The notes: a model not told the origin generated them from the sequence alone. A stretch of DNA of 64,000 nt from Lachnotalea sp. AF33-28 (GCF_003477885.1 NZ_QUEE01000001.1:372001-436000), one strand, 5' to 3'. Shown: positions 1 through 9,105, numbered from the stretch's first letter. Made by a program: numbers and translations.

Positions 1-402
1 GTGGTGAAACAGCTCGCTGATTTCAAACAGGTCATTGGTAACCCTGGACATCATCTGCCCTACCTTCTGATCGTCGTAATAGGCAAAGGAGAGCTTCTGA
101 TAGTGCCCGAATATTTCATGGCGCATATCCCGTTCCATGCGCGCGCCCATCATATGTCCTGCATGGGCTATGTAATAATTGCAATAGCATTCCAGCAGCA
201 CCATGCCTACCATGAGCGCAGCCAGCTGCAGGATGCGGCTCATGGCCTGCGCGGTTTCAAAATAGATCACCGTATTGGTGATATAACGGATGATCAGGGG
301 AATAATGAGTGTGATAACGGCTCCCAGGCAGGCAAAAAACATGTCTGCCAGGAAAGCCTTCACATAAGGTCTGTAATAGGATATAAACTTCTTCCACTTC
401 AT
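1..402 (-). CDS. ABC exporter, transmembrane half (5' part only, cut by window edge)
   Basis: Reading the minus strand from the ATG at 402 gives 134 in-frame codons with no stop, so the gene runs off the left edge. The start MKWKKFISYYRPYVKAF is followed by two hydrophobic segments at about residues 16-40 and 60-80. The stretch FGHYQKLSFAYYDDQKVGQM then VTND is the well-known conserved region of the type-1 ABC exporter membrane domain, just after the second helix. The ATPase domain would lie outside the window. The substrate cannot be told; the family exports lipids, peptides or drugs as homo- or heterodimers. The next gene upstream ends 16 bp before this start, so the two may be co-transcribed. 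Confidence 0.85.
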   Translation of the reverse strand, partial: MKWKKFISYYRPYVKAFLADMFFACLGAVITLIIPLIIRYITNTVIYFETAQAMSRILQLAALMVGMVLLECYCNYYIAHAGHMMGARMERDMRHEIFGHYQKLSFAYYDDQKVGQMMSRVTNDLFEISELFHH

Positions 403-418
403 GTCAAAATAAGCCTCT

Positions 419-1549
419 CTAGTTCATTTCTGCAGCCATTGCCGCGATCTCTTTCATTCGTTCGGGAACCTTAAGGCTCTGCGGGCACTGGCTCATGCAC
501 GCGCCGCACTCCACGCAGCGATCCGCCCGCTCTGACTCCGGCAGTTCCTCATAGGCCCGTTTAAAGCCGTTTTTATTCTTGGAAATGGCATAATCGTTAT
601 AAATCTTAAAAATCTTCGGTATATTGACGCCGGCGGGGCAGTCCATACAGTAACGGCAGCCGGTGCAGGGAATCGTTTTGTTCTTTTTGAATTTTTCCAG
701 CGCTGCATCAATAACTCCCCGCTGTTCATCCGTAAGAGGCTCAAACTCGCTGGCTGTATGCACATTATCGATCACCTGATCCATGTTTGACATGCCGCTT
801 AGCACCGTCAGCACCCTGGGCAGAGACATGGCAAAGCGCAGCGCCCAGGACGCCACGGAGTGCTCCGGCTCCGCATCCTTGAATACCTGATCGGCCTCCT
901 CACACAGGGATGCCAGCATACCGCCTCTGACCGGTTCCATGATGACGGCCTGCAGCCCCTTCCCTGCGATAAGCTCATACTGACGCTTAGCATCCTGCAG
1001 TTCCCAGTCCAGATAGTTCAACTGGATCTGCACAAAATCCCACTGATAGCGGTTTAACAGCTCCTCAAGCACATCCGGCGTATCGTGGAAGGAAAATCCC
1101 AGATGACGGATCTTCCCCTCTTCCTTAAGGCGGCAGAGTGCAGGCATCACCTCATATTTTTCCAGCCAGTCCATACGCTCTCTGTTCATAGCATGGCACA
1201 GATAAAAATCAAAATAATCCACCTGACACTTTTTCAGCTGTTCATTGAAGGTATCCAGAACATCCTCTTTCTTCTGCAACTTCCACATCGGAAGCTTTGT
1301 AGCGAGCTTAAAAGAATCTCTGGGATACTTTTTCAGCGCCTCTCCGATCACCAGCTCCGACTGGCCCCCATGATAAGGGAACGCCGTGTCGAAATAATTG
1401 ACCCCGTTATTATAAGCGTAGTCGATAATTTCACAGGCTCTGGGAATATCGATTTCCTCCTTATCGGGAGTTACTTTAGGAAACCTCATGCATCCAAGTC
1501 CCAACAATGACACCTTTTCTTCGTTTTTATTAAATTCGCGGTATTTCAT
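419..1549 (-). CDS. Aldo/keto reductase with C-terminal 4Fe-4S ferredoxin domain
   Basis: A 376-residue protein. Residues 1-280 are an aldo/keto reductase barrel: the start has GLGCMRFP, then FDTAFPYHGGQSE with the catalytic Asp/Tyr region, and later FYLCHAMNR. The C-terminal ~95 residues carry two cysteine clusters, CTGCRYCMDCPAGV and CVECGACMSQCPQ, typical of the two-cluster ferredoxin tail of clostridial family members. It is expected to be a cytoplasmic oxidoreductase using ferredoxin as well as, or instead of, NAD(P)H. The true substrate is unknown. A GAGAGG sequence lies about 11 bp ahead of the ATG. Confidence 0.9.
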   Translation of the reverse strand: MKYREFNKNEEKVSLLGLGCMRFPKVTPDKEEIDIPRACEIIDYAYNNGVNYFDTAFPYHGGQSELVIGEALKKYPRDSFKLATKLPMWKLQKKEDVLDTFNEQLKKCQVDYFDFYLCHAMNRERMDWLEKYEVMPALCRLKEEGKIRHLGFSFHDTPDVLEELLNRYQWDFVQIQLNYLDWELQDAKRQYELIAGKGLQAVIMEPVRGGMLASLCEEADQVFKDAEPEHSVASWALRFAMSLPRVLTVLSGMSNMDQVIDNVHTASEFEPLTDEQRGVIDAALEKFKKNKTIPCTGCRYCMDCPAGVNIPKIFKIYNDYAISKNKNGFKRAYEELPESERADRCVECGACMSQCPQSLKVPERMKEIAAMAAEMN

Positions 1550-1590
1550 CCCTTTTCATCCTCTCTCTTTCCTAAACGATAATAATAGAA

Positions 1591-1633
1591 GGGGATGGCC
1601 TCTGCAGACATGGTGTCCGCAGAGCCAGCCCCC
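1591..1633 (-). terminator. Probable intrinsic terminator after the ROK kinase gene
   Basis: On the minus strand a GC-rich hairpin (arms containing GGCTCTGC and GCAGAGGCC, with a CCCC/GGGG base) is followed by TTCTATTATT. It lies between the ROK kinase stop and the aldo/keto reductase start. The U-tract is interrupted, so it may be only partly efficient. Confidence 0.5.
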
Positions 1634-1666
1634 GGTTTCACTTATATTACGTCAACATGCAGCCGT

Positions 1667-2608
1667 TTACAACACTAGTCTGGCAGCGCCGTACATGCCC
1701 GCGTCATTGCCCAGAGACGCCAGAGCCACTTCCGCCTGCGGATCAGATACATATATATATCCTGCGTACAAACGCTTCAGCATATCAGTCAGATAAACGC
1801 CCGCTTTGGATACGCCTCCTCCTATGATAAATACCTCCGGGTCCGTGATATGGCTGGCAAAGGACATCACCAGCGCCAGATAACGCATGGACCCCTCCAC
1901 GGATTCAGCTGCCAGAGCATCTCCATCCTTGGCCGCATCCAGCACATCCTTGCAGGTGAACCCGTCCATGTCCCGCAGCACCGACGGCCGATCGGACTTG
2001 GCCAGCGCGCGTTGTGCCTGTTTTACGATACCGGTGGCCGAAGCATACTGCTCCAGGCATCCGTGATTTCCGCAGTTGCAGGCGTCGGGCTCATGAGGGT
2101 TTACCGTGATATGTCCTACCTCGCCACCCATACCGAAAGAGCCGGCAATCATCCGGCCGTCCACTACCACGCCTCCGCCCACTCCTGTGCCCAGCGTAAA
2201 GAATACGGCGTTCTTGTAACCGGCTCCGCCGCCCTTCCACAGCTCACCCAGCGCGGCAACATTGGCGTCGTTGCCCGCCTTAACCGGTATGCCGCCCAGC
2301 ATCTCTGAAAGCGTTTTTTCCGGGTAAAAGGGCTCAAACCACCCCAGGTTTACACACTTCGTAAGTTTCCCGTCATTTCCCACCGGCCCGGGCACACCGA
2401 CGCCCACACCGATAATATCCTCCTTATCGATCCCCTTATCCTTCAGCTTTTTCAGGATGGACTCCGCAATATCGGAAAGGATATGGCTTCCCGCATCTTC
2501 CTTCCTGGTTGGGATCTCCCATTTATCCTCTACCTGCCCTTCCCTGTCCAAAAGCCCAAATTTCGTCGTTGTACCGCCCAGATCCACTCCAATACACTTT
2601 GTTCCCAT
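1667..2608 (-). CDS. ROK-family sugar kinase (glucokinase type)
   Basis: A 313-residue cytoplasmic kinase. The start has the phosphate-binding loop GVDLGGTTTKFG; the middle has GNDANVAALGE with the catalytic Asp; GTGVGGGVV follows; and the zinc-binding ROK signature CNCGNHGCLEQYAS is complete. This predicts ATP-dependent phosphorylation of glucose or a related hexose. The frame is open further upstream, but the ATG at 2608 was chosen because AAGGAGAG lies just before it and the sequence then begins like other family members. It sits downstream of the GH115 gene and could phosphorylate a released sugar, but that link is inference. Confidence 0.9.
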   Translation of the reverse strand: MGTKCIGVDLGGTTTKFGLLDREGQVEDKWEIPTRKEDAGSHILSDIAESILKKLKDKGIDKEDIIGVGVGVPGPVGNDGKLTKCVNLGWFEPFYPEKTLSEMLGGIPVKAGNDANVAALGELWKGGGAGYKNAVFFTLGTGVGGGVVVDGRMIAGSFGMGGEVGHITVNPHEPDACNCGNHGCLEQYASATGIVKQAQRALAKSDRPSVLRDMDGFTCKDVLDAAKDGDALAAESVEGSMRYLALVMSFASHITDPEVFIIGGGVSKAGVYLTDMLKRLYAGYIYVSDPQAEVALASLGNDAGMYGAARLVL

Positions 2609-2700
2609 GAGACCGCTCTCCTTTTCTGAAATCGCTGCATGCGTATTCGTATATAAATACTTTACACGCTTTTGGAGATTTTGGCAATATGATTTCGGAA

Positions 2701-5700
2701 TTAGCGCAGCCTCCAATCTTTATCCAAAGGCGGTATGCTGTCACCTTTTGTCAGACAGATCCTGTCTATACGAAGGCCGGAAGCCAGGCAGTAAACGGTG
2801 AGGAGGTGTCCGCCGGCGTCCATATGACAGACAGCGGCGGGAATCCATCTCCATACCTGCTCGGCTTCGTAGCGCCAGAGCCTGCCTCCCCGATAAAGCG
2901 CTTCCTTTGGCAGCACTGCATGATCAATGGCCGCGGATATACAGGAATCCTCGTTAGAGTTAAATTTAGCAAGCATCCACACGGTATAATCCCCGCCATC
3001 ACAGCTTAAACGGTAGTTTAAAGAGGGCGCGGCCTCTGTGCTGTCCCACTTAAGGCCCTGGCGGCGGATATACATGGCCAGGCCGCTGCGGCCATAGGAT
3101 TCACTGCTGCAGTACTGCCACGTGTAGTGCTCCGTATAAGCGTACGGGGTCTGAGCATAGGCTGCTACTGCGTCGATCCTGACCTGACCGTCTTTTTCCG
3201 GATAGACGGACATACCTCCCTGCAGCAGCTCGTAAGGAGACCTGGCAGTGCCATATTCCTCCTGCTCTGCGATCAGATCGTTCGCCAGCAGCGTATTTCC
3301 GGCAAATACCCTGTCTGCGTAGAGCATCGGCCTGGGTTTCAGAGGCAGGGTGCCATACCAGATATTAGATGCTTCCTTTATAAATTTCTCATCCGGCAGC
3401 GCCTGGGAGCCTTCCGTCGTGCCCAGGCTGTTATATTTTCTGGGACGGCAGTAAAGCACGAATTTTGTAAACGCAAAATATCGGTCCACCGCCGTAAAGG
3501 TAACGGTGTGCATGCCCCGCTTCATGGCAGGCAGATGCAGATAAAGCTTATCCACATGGTCCATGGTATTCACCGTCCACTGGCCGCGCCACTCATCGTT
3601 GGATTCGGATTCCACCGTCTGGGGCGTCCCTTCATCCACGGACACCCCCATGCGGATCCTTCCGGTAGAGTTAAGGGAAGGGTAACGGTGTATTTCCAGC
3701 AGGCTGTCTGCAGCGTCTTCGGTCAGGAGGATCGGGTAGGACAGTGGTGAACCCTGTTCATATGCTTCAACCAGATCGCCCCCGCCCCTTCCCAGGCGTT
3801 TGATGTGCCGCCAGCCCGGAGCCTGCCTGCTGTCCGCACGGACCGCCACAATACCGTCGTCTTCACATATTGCGGCTATATCAGGGGGGATCTCCCCCAA
3901 GGAGCGAGAGCTGCAATTTGCAGCGGAATCTGCCGCAGATAAGAGTTCTGTCAGTGACTGTACGGTAACATCAATACAGGTGACGGTTTGATCCGTACGG
4001 TTTCTGACTTGTATCCTGCCTTTTCTGGACGCCGCTGTGTCCTCTACGGTCACCAGTATACGGATTTCGCCGCGTACCGTTCCCCGGGTCTCTGACAGCT
4101 TCATCCAGTCATCCGCTTCCGCCTCGAAGGTAAATTCACCCGCTCCGGCGTTGGCGATCTCAAACCACTTAGTCGCCGGCTTTGTAAAGCGCAGCTCGCT
4201 GTCACCGTTCCACAGGGTGATGAGCATCTTTCTGCCTCCAATGGACAGGGGCGGCGTACAGGCCGGGTGCATTGCGGTTCTGGGCGGCGGGAAATCCTCG
4301 GGTGTCACCATCCCCCTCCATTTGCCTCCCAGCATCTCTTCATTATAGTATTTAAGCATCCTGCGCCTCTGGTCGTCGTAGAAGCGGGAATACTCCGTGT
4401 ACCGGGCCGCCGCCTGCATCTTTCCCTGGTTCACACAGAGAGTGCTGCGGTCCGCAAAATAATACTGGGCATTGGTGTAATATGCGGCATGAATTTTCAT
4501 CAGAGCCATCTGAAAAAACGCTGGCTTTTCATTCTCCGGCAGCGATTCATATATGGCATTTGCCCTGTCATACATCTCTTTGTAACGGTTGAGCCGCACG
4601 GCTCCCTCGTCCCCGTATGCGGTCTGCGAAAACGTATCATTATCCAGATTTTCTATCTTGCGCACATTGGTGAGCTGGGTGAAATCATTGAGTATCCCGG
4701 CCATCTCATCGCCGTGTCCGCCGCTGAAATTACGGTCGATCCAGCCGGCCAGCCAGGCATCCACATCCGAGGTGCTGCCGTTCTCTTTTCCGATCTCCCA
4801 CGCCAGGCGCAGATAGTACTCCATCTCCTGCTCCAGAGGCTTGAGGGCGCCCACATTCATGACCCACAGCTTCTGTATGCCGTTTTCATACGCCTTTTCC
4901 AGCTCATATTTGGTCTGTGCCAGAGGGATGGAACAGATAAAGAGATAGGATCTTCCGGGCGGAGACCAGTAGGAATTGTGATAGTAGATGCCGTTTCCGC
5001 CGCTCCTTCTCTGTTCTTTTTCGGAAGGATAACGCCGCACATACCCATAATTGTCATTGGACCAGATCAGGGTAATGTCTTCCGGAACATCCAGACCGTT
5101 GTCGTACAGATCCAGCACCTCTTTATAGGGTACAAAGAGCTTTAACGTATCCCTGCCAAGCGTATCCGCCAGTATCTCCTTCTGATCCCCGATCACCTTC
5201 TGCAAAAGCGCCACTTTTTTACGCCGCATCTCCTCTTTGGACTCCGCCTTGAGCGCTCTTGTCTCAAAACCGGAATCGTGGATACCGCGCATGCCGAGCG
5301 TATAGCTCACCTCAAAATCCCGGTTCTGCTCCACGCTCTCCCGCCAGTATTCCTTAAGGATATCCCTGTTTCTGCCCTCAACGGAATAGTCATATACGGC
5401 ATCGTCGTATCCCTTTTTCGTGATCCAGGGAATCCACTCCCGGTTGTTGCTGCGCATCAGCATATCACAGTGTGAAGTGCCCACCACCAGGCCCATACGG
5501 TCCGCCAGAGCACCGTTCTCCACCTTCAGGTTGAAGGAATTCACATGCATGGCGGGCCATATGTAATTCCCTTTCAGCCTTAAAATCAGTTCAAATATCT
5601 TTTCATATGTATGAACCCCGATAGTATCCTCATCCATATGAAGGCGCGCCCAGCAGTCCAGTTCCTCCTCGTCATTGATGAAAATCCCGCGGTATTCTAC

Positions 5701-6135
5701 CGAAGGGTAGTCAATCACTTCAAAACCGTCCTCCAGCGCAAACTGTTCCTTCACCTTAACCGGCACATCCGCGAAGTAGTGCCAGGGCGACACCCCGATC
5801 CTTTCGCAGAGATCATAGATGCCGTATATTGTTCCCCTGCGGTCTGTACCCGCGATCACAAGCCTGTTACCGCAGACTTTCAGCATATAGGCTTCCCTGC
5901 GAAGACGGCCCTGTTCATCCTTCAGCCTGTCCGCGTCCACATAGGGCGCTGTCAGCTCCGATACCCCTACGGTGCCGACAAGTATCCTGCTGTCCGCACC
6001 CGCATCCGTGCAATGAATCCCTACAGCCCTTGAGAGATCTGTTTTCAGATTAAAAAATGCCGTCTTCACTGCCTCCGATTCGTTTTCAGACAGACCGACG
6101 CCGACAGTTTCCTGTGAATTTAATACAAACTCCAT
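2701..6135 (-). CDS. GH115 family alpha-glucuronidase
   Basis: A 1144-residue protein, within the usual range for GH115. GH115 enzymes remove (4-O-methyl-)glucuronic acid from xylan. Hallmarks seen: the PSVEYRGIFINDE segment near residue 150, FELILRLKGNYIWPAMH, the GTSHCDMLMRSN loop, YTLGMRGIHDSG near residue 285, and IWSNDNYGYVRRYP followed by YYHNSYWSPPGRSYL. A beta-rich C-terminal half follows. There is no signal peptide, so the enzyme should act in the cytoplasm on imported oligosaccharides. The start at 6135 is preceded by GAGGG; a longer frame to 6162 has no better site. A divergent AraC gene lies upstream and is the likely regulator. Confidence 0.92.
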   Translation of the reverse strand: MEFVLNSQETVGVGLSENESEAVKTAFFNLKTDLSRAVGIHCTDAGADSRILVGTVGVSELTAPYVDADRLKDEQGRLRREAYMLKVCGNRLVIAGTDRRGTIYGIYDLCERIGVSPWHYFADVPVKVKEQFALEDGFEVIDYPSVEYRGIFINDEEELDCWARLHMDEDTIGVHTYEKIFELILRLKGNYIWPAMHVNSFNLKVENGALADRMGLVVGTSHCDMLMRSNNREWIPWITKKGYDDAVYDYSVEGRNRDILKEYWRESVEQNRDFEVSYTLGMRGIHDSGFETRALKAESKEEMRRKKVALLQKVIGDQKEILADTLGRDTLKLFVPYKEVLDLYDNGLDVPEDITLIWSNDNYGYVRRYPSEKEQRRSGGNGIYYHNSYWSPPGRSYLFICSIPLAQTKYELEKAYENGIQKLWVMNVGALKPLEQEMEYYLRLAWEIGKENGSTSDVDAWLAGWIDRNFSGGHGDEMAGILNDFTQLTNVRKIENLDNDTFSQTAYGDEGAVRLNRYKEMYDRANAIYESLPENEKPAFFQMALMKIHAAYYTNAQYYFADRSTLCVNQGKMQAAARYTEYSRFYDDQRRRMLKYYNEEMLGGKWRGMVTPEDFPPPRTAMHPACTPPLSIGGRKMLITLWNGDSELRFTKPATKWFEIANAGAGEFTFEAEADDWMKLSETRGTVRGEIRILVTVEDTAASRKGRIQVRNRTDQTVTCIDVTVQSLTELLSAADSAANCSSRSLGEIPPDIAAICEDDGIVAVRADSRQAPGWRHIKRLGRGGGDLVEAYEQGSPLSYPILLTEDAADSLLEIHRYPSLNSTGRIRMGVSVDEGTPQTVESESNDEWRGQWTVNTMDHVDKLYLHLPAMKRGMHTVTFTAVDRYFAFTKFVLYCRPRKYNSLGTTEGSQALPDEKFIKEASNIWYGTLPLKPRPMLYADRVFAGNTLLANDLIAEQEEYGTARSPYELLQGGMSVYPEKDGQVRIDAVAAYAQTPYAYTEHYTWQYCSSESYGRSGLAMYIRRQGLKWDSTEAAPSLNYRLSCDGGDYTVWMLAKFNSNEDSCISAAIDHAVLPKEALYRGGRLWRYEAEQVWRWIPAAVCHMDAGGHLLTVYCLASGLRIDRICLTKGDSIPPLDKDWRLR

Positions 6136-6325
6136 TTTCCCTCTTTCCGTGCGCTGCCGCACACATACAGATTTTACGGATACACCACCAATCCGCTATC
6201 GTACCCGGACTTCGCGCAGCTTTGCTGCAGCTTCCATCAGGATACCGATCAGTACTAATTTATCATGCAATATATATGGAATAAAGCACATTTATTGCTG
6301 AATCAGCCGGATAATCAATCATATC

Positions 6326-6354
6326 TTGCAGAACATCAGCGGCTTTGCTATACT
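6326..6354 (+). promoter_or_regulatory. Candidate sigma-70-type promoter for the AraC gene
   Basis: TTGCAG at 6326-6331 and TATACT at 6349-6354 are 17 bp apart, about 60 bp ahead of the AraC start. The 280-bp gap also separates it from the divergent GH115 gene; I found no clear promoter for that gene. Confidence 0.45.
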
Positions 6355-6415
6355 TAATTCTATAATAAAACTGATCAGGGCTTCAGGGCATTAAAACAAT
6401 CCGGGAGGCGATCCG

Positions 6416-7264
6416 ATGTACCCCACCCTGTTTCTGCCATACAGCGGCTTATTCTTTGATTATATTGAGAGTCATAAGAAGCACACCATGACCGTGCAGC
6501 AGTACCACGATACCTATGAGATCTACCTGCAGACGAAAGGTGAACGCTATATCTTTCTGGAAAATATATGCCATGCCATGAAACCCGGCGATGTCTGTAT
6601 CATCCGGCCTTTCGATCTTCATTACGGGGAGAGCCGGACCTCGGATTATTACGGCAGATATGTGCTGAACTTTCCGGAGGAGAAGCTGGATCTTTTACTC
6701 ACGCAGGGAGAGCGGCAGCTTCTCTTTCAGCGTTTTCACAGCTGCATACTGCACCTGACGGGTGAAGTCTGGGAACGCACACTCACTATATTGCAGGGCT
6801 TAAGCGCCTGCTGGGACCAGAGCGGTTTCCTGGCAGAAAAGCTGCAGTACTCCTATGTATTTCAGCTGCTGATGCTGTTAAAGGACCGCATGCCGGAGCA
6901 GGAGGAACCCGCCATAAGCGGTGTTTCTTCCGATGTACGGCCAGAAATCCTGCAGGCCATTCACTATCTCAATGAGCACTACCGGGATCCTATAGATCTT
7001 GATACCATAGCGGACACTGTTCATATGAGCAAATACCATTTCTGCCGTCTGTTTAGCAAAGCCACCGGCGCCACTTTCGTGGAATATCTGAATAATGTGC
7101 GGCTGACCAAGGTTCATCAGATGCTTCTGGAAACCGCACTCTCTCTGTCACAAATCGCAGAACAGACCGGATTCTCATCACCGGGACACCTTTCCAGGGT
7201 TTTTGGCAGCGTATATCAGATGTCGCCCAGTAAGTTCCGGAAGCAGAAACATGACATCTCATAA
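6416..7264 (+). CDS. AraC family transcriptional regulator with N-terminal cupin domain
   Basis: A 282-residue protein. The N-terminal ~130 residues form a cupin-like sugar-sensing domain (HDTYEIYLQTKGER, then KPGDVCIIRPFDLHYG). The C-terminal ~100 residues carry two helix-turn-helix units: DLDTIADTVHMSKYHFCRLF and SLSQIAEQTGFSSPGHLSRV, ending in the typical MSPSKFRK. GGGAGG precedes the ATG. The divergent GH115 gene suggests it senses a glucuronoxylan breakdown product, which is inference. The downstream hydrolase gene follows after a repeat array and may be co-transcribed. Confidence 0.9.
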   Translation: MYPTLFLPYSGLFFDYIESHKKHTMTVQQYHDTYEIYLQTKGERYIFLENICHAMKPGDVCIIRPFDLHYGESRTSDYYGRYVLNFPEEKLDLLLTQGERQLLFQRFHSCILHLTGEVWERTLTILQGLSACWDQSGFLAEKLQYSYVFQLLMLLKDRMPEQEEPAISGVSSDVRPEILQAIHYLNEHYRDPIDLDTIADTVHMSKYHFCRLFSKATGATFVEYLNNVRLTKVHQMLLETALSLSQIAEQTGFSSPGHLSRVFGSVYQMSPSKFRKQKHDIS

Positions 7265-7270
7265 TTTTAA

Positions 7271-7494
7271 GGAAAAGCGGAAGCACGCCGAAGCGTGCGC
7301 AGGTCATCAACCTTCGGTTGGTGACAGGAAAAGCGGAAGCACGCCGAAGCGTGCGCAGGTCATCAACCTTCGGTTGGTGACAGGAAAAGCGGAAGCACGC
7401 CGAAGCGTGCGCAGGTCATCAACCTTCGGTTGGTGACAGGAAAAGCGGAAGCACGCCGAAGCGTGCGCAGGTCATCAACCTTCGGTTGGTGACA
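7271..7494 (+). repeat. Four perfect tandem copies of a 56-bp two-hairpin repeat
   Basis: Units are 7271-7326, 7327-7382, 7383-7438 and 7439-7494, identical to each other. Each is a 10-bp linker (GGAAAAGCGG) plus a 46-bp core with two hairpins. Hairpin 1 is GCACGC-CGAA-GCGTGC. Hairpin 2 has arms TCATCAACC and GGTTGGTGA around TTC; its one non-Watson-Crick pair is G-U in plus-strand RNA but C-A in the opposite strand. The last unit ends 8 bp before the GGAGGAG of the hydrolase gene. Single copies of the core occur at 9123-9168 (minus) and 31409-31454 (plus). Confidence 0.97.
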
Positions 7495-7511
7495 GATAAA
7501 GGAGGAGTACG

Positions 7512-8270
7512 ATGGAACAGACTACTTTTTATTTTCTGGGAACAGGCGCTGCAGATTGGGATGAGCGGCAGCCCGACGGAGAACTGCGGAGATTTACCAG
7601 CACGCTGATAGACGGACATATACTGATGGATTTCACTTCAGCGGGTTTTGATCTGCTGGGGGAGCGGCAGGCTGATGTGGATATTGTCTTTCTCACCCAT
7701 TCACACCCGGATCACTTTGACCCGGAGGCAATCGAACGCCTGGCCGCCGGGAGGGCAGAGCCGCTCATCCTGTACGCACACCGGAGCATCGCCTCTGAAA
7801 TCCGGATAGCGCGGGTCAATGTCATTCTCCTGGATACGGAAAATCCTGTATCCTGCGGCCCCTATAAAGTGATACCGCTTCCATCCAATCATGCCTCCTT
7901 CAGGAAATATGAGCAGACGCTCCACTATCTGTTTTGCGGTCCGCGCAATTTTCTCTATGCATTGGACGGCGGCTGGCTTTCCAACCGGGAAGCAAAGCGC
8001 ATCAGAGGAACTGCGCTGGATGCCGTGATCATGGACTGCACCATAGGCGACGGTTATGAAGGGGACTGCCGTATATTTGAGCACAATTCCCTGCCCATGA
8101 TCCGGATCATGGAACAGACACTGCGAAAAACCGGCATGATGAAACAGGCCGCGCCGCTGATCCTGACTCATTTTGCCAAAACGCTGCATCCTTCCCAGGC
8201 AAAACTGCAGGCCTCCCTGACGCCGCTCCAGCTAGCCGCTTATGATGGACTGACTGTCTGTTTATCATAG
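7512..8270 (+). CDS. Metallo-beta-lactamase-fold hydrolase
   Basis: A 252-residue protein. The zinc motif HSHPDH lies near residue 63, in VFLTHSHPDHFDPEAIERL, after the N-terminal FLGTGAADW strand. Further candidate metal ligands are PLPSNHAS, the Asp in YALDGG and the His in ILTHFAKTLHPS. It resembles the cytosolic MBL hydrolases often found in carbohydrate loci; the substrate (phosphodiester, lactone or other ester) cannot be told. GGAGGAG precedes the ATG and the four-copy hairpin array lies directly upstream, so its mRNA leader should carry eight hairpins. Confidence 0.85.
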   Translation: MEQTTFYFLGTGAADWDERQPDGELRRFTSTLIDGHILMDFTSAGFDLLGERQADVDIVFLTHSHPDHFDPEAIERLAAGRAEPLILYAHRSIASEIRIARVNVILLDTENPVSCGPYKVIPLPSNHASFRKYEQTLHYLFCGPRNFLYALDGGWLSNREAKRIRGTALDAVIMDCTIGDGYEGDCRIFEHNSLPMIRIMEQTLRKTGMMKQAAPLILTHFAKTLHPSQAKLQASLTPLQLAAYDGLTVCLS

Positions 8271-8306
8271 CGTATATGATTTCAAGGAAAATAAAAAGGG
8301 AAAGAA

Positions 8307-8345
8307 AAAAAGCATTCGCCGGTAGCTTCAGCGAATGCTTTTCAT
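8307..8345. terminator. Bidirectional intrinsic terminator
   Basis: AGCATTCGC and GCGAATGCT form a 9-bp stem, flanked by A-rich sequence on the left and TTTTC on the right, so it can end transcription from both the convergent hydrolase gene (plus) and the TasA-like gene (minus). Confidence 0.85.
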
Positions 8346-8460
8346 CTATTTCGAAGTTCTTTGCCTGGAACACTACTTCTTAACGGCACTGTTAACATTT
8401 TCATCTCCATGCATAGTACTGTCGAAACCTAAGTTATCCCGGCCTGAGCCTTATTAAGCC

Positions 8461-9102
8461 TTATTCTGCGGCAGTAGTATATTCTACAACCGGCTCGGTT
8501 CCCAAACCCCAAGGATCATCCGCAGCGGTAAAGTCGGGTGTGATATTTCTTGCCTGTACGGCTTCCACATCATAGTCCAGAACCAAAGTGGCATCCGCAT
8601 AGTCGTTGTTCCAGCTGCCCGGCACTTTGATCGTATACTCTTCGCCTGTCTCGCCCTGTACTGCCAGGAATTCAATGGTATTTACACTGGTTCCCGGGAC
8701 TGCCGTATCGTTGGTCAGTATCTTTGTATAATAATAGTAATCGCCGATCTTAACCCAGTCTTCAGCCAAAACCGCTCCAAAGTCAGAGCTACCGTCCTCA
8801 TTAAACAGAGGGAAGGTTTTATCGCCGACTTCAACAACCGGCGCTTTCAGGCGAACCCATGCATCGGAGCTTCCATCTGCAAGGGTAACAGTCAGATCCT
8901 TCATGATCGGATCACCGGGGATCAGGGACTGATAATCTTCTTCATTGTAATTGGGCTCATCTATCTCAATATCCACATGGTTTAAAACCATATTGTTGCT
9001 TACGGAATCTTTATCTGTAAACCATGCAAGCGTCTGGCCTACCGCAAGCGCTCCCAACAGTCCAACTGCTGCTACCGCAAGCGCGATTTTTTTCTTTTTC
9101 AT
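8461..9102 (-). CDS. SipW-dependent TasA-like secreted protein (fifth in locus)
   Basis: A 213-residue protein. A Lys-rich start and hydrophobic core end in ALAVGQTLAWFTDKDSVSNN, the typical SipW-type signal peptide in which the mature chain begins with a '(Y/F)(L/F)TD' stretch. The rest is the camelysin/TasA-type beta-sandwich: NHVDIEIDEPNY, a SLIPGDPIMKDLTVT strand, then DAWVRLKAPV. TasA relatives are secreted and polymerise into matrix fibres. GGAGG precedes the ATG, and a single copy of the hairpin repeat lies just before that ribosome site. It is the last gene of the locus, ending at a terminator. Confidence 0.88.
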   Translation of the reverse strand: MKKKKIALAVAAVGLLGALAVGQTLAWFTDKDSVSNNMVLNHVDIEIDEPNYNEEDYQSLIPGDPIMKDLTVTLADGSSDAWVRLKAPVVEVGDKTFPLFNEDGSSDFGAVLAEDWVKIGDYYYYTKILTNDTAVPGTSVNTIEFLAVQGETGEEYTIKVPGSWNNDYADATLVLDYDVEAVQARNITPDFTAADDPWGLGTEPVVEYTTAAE

Positions 9103-9105
9103 TTA

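Noticed and set aside
1..474. Plus-strand 157-codon open frame at the left edge
   Set aside because: The opposite strand gives a clear ABC exporter membrane domain over 1-402; the plus frame has no family features.
7271..7494. CRISPR array
   Set aside because: The units are contiguous and identical with no unique spacers, and no cas gene is present.
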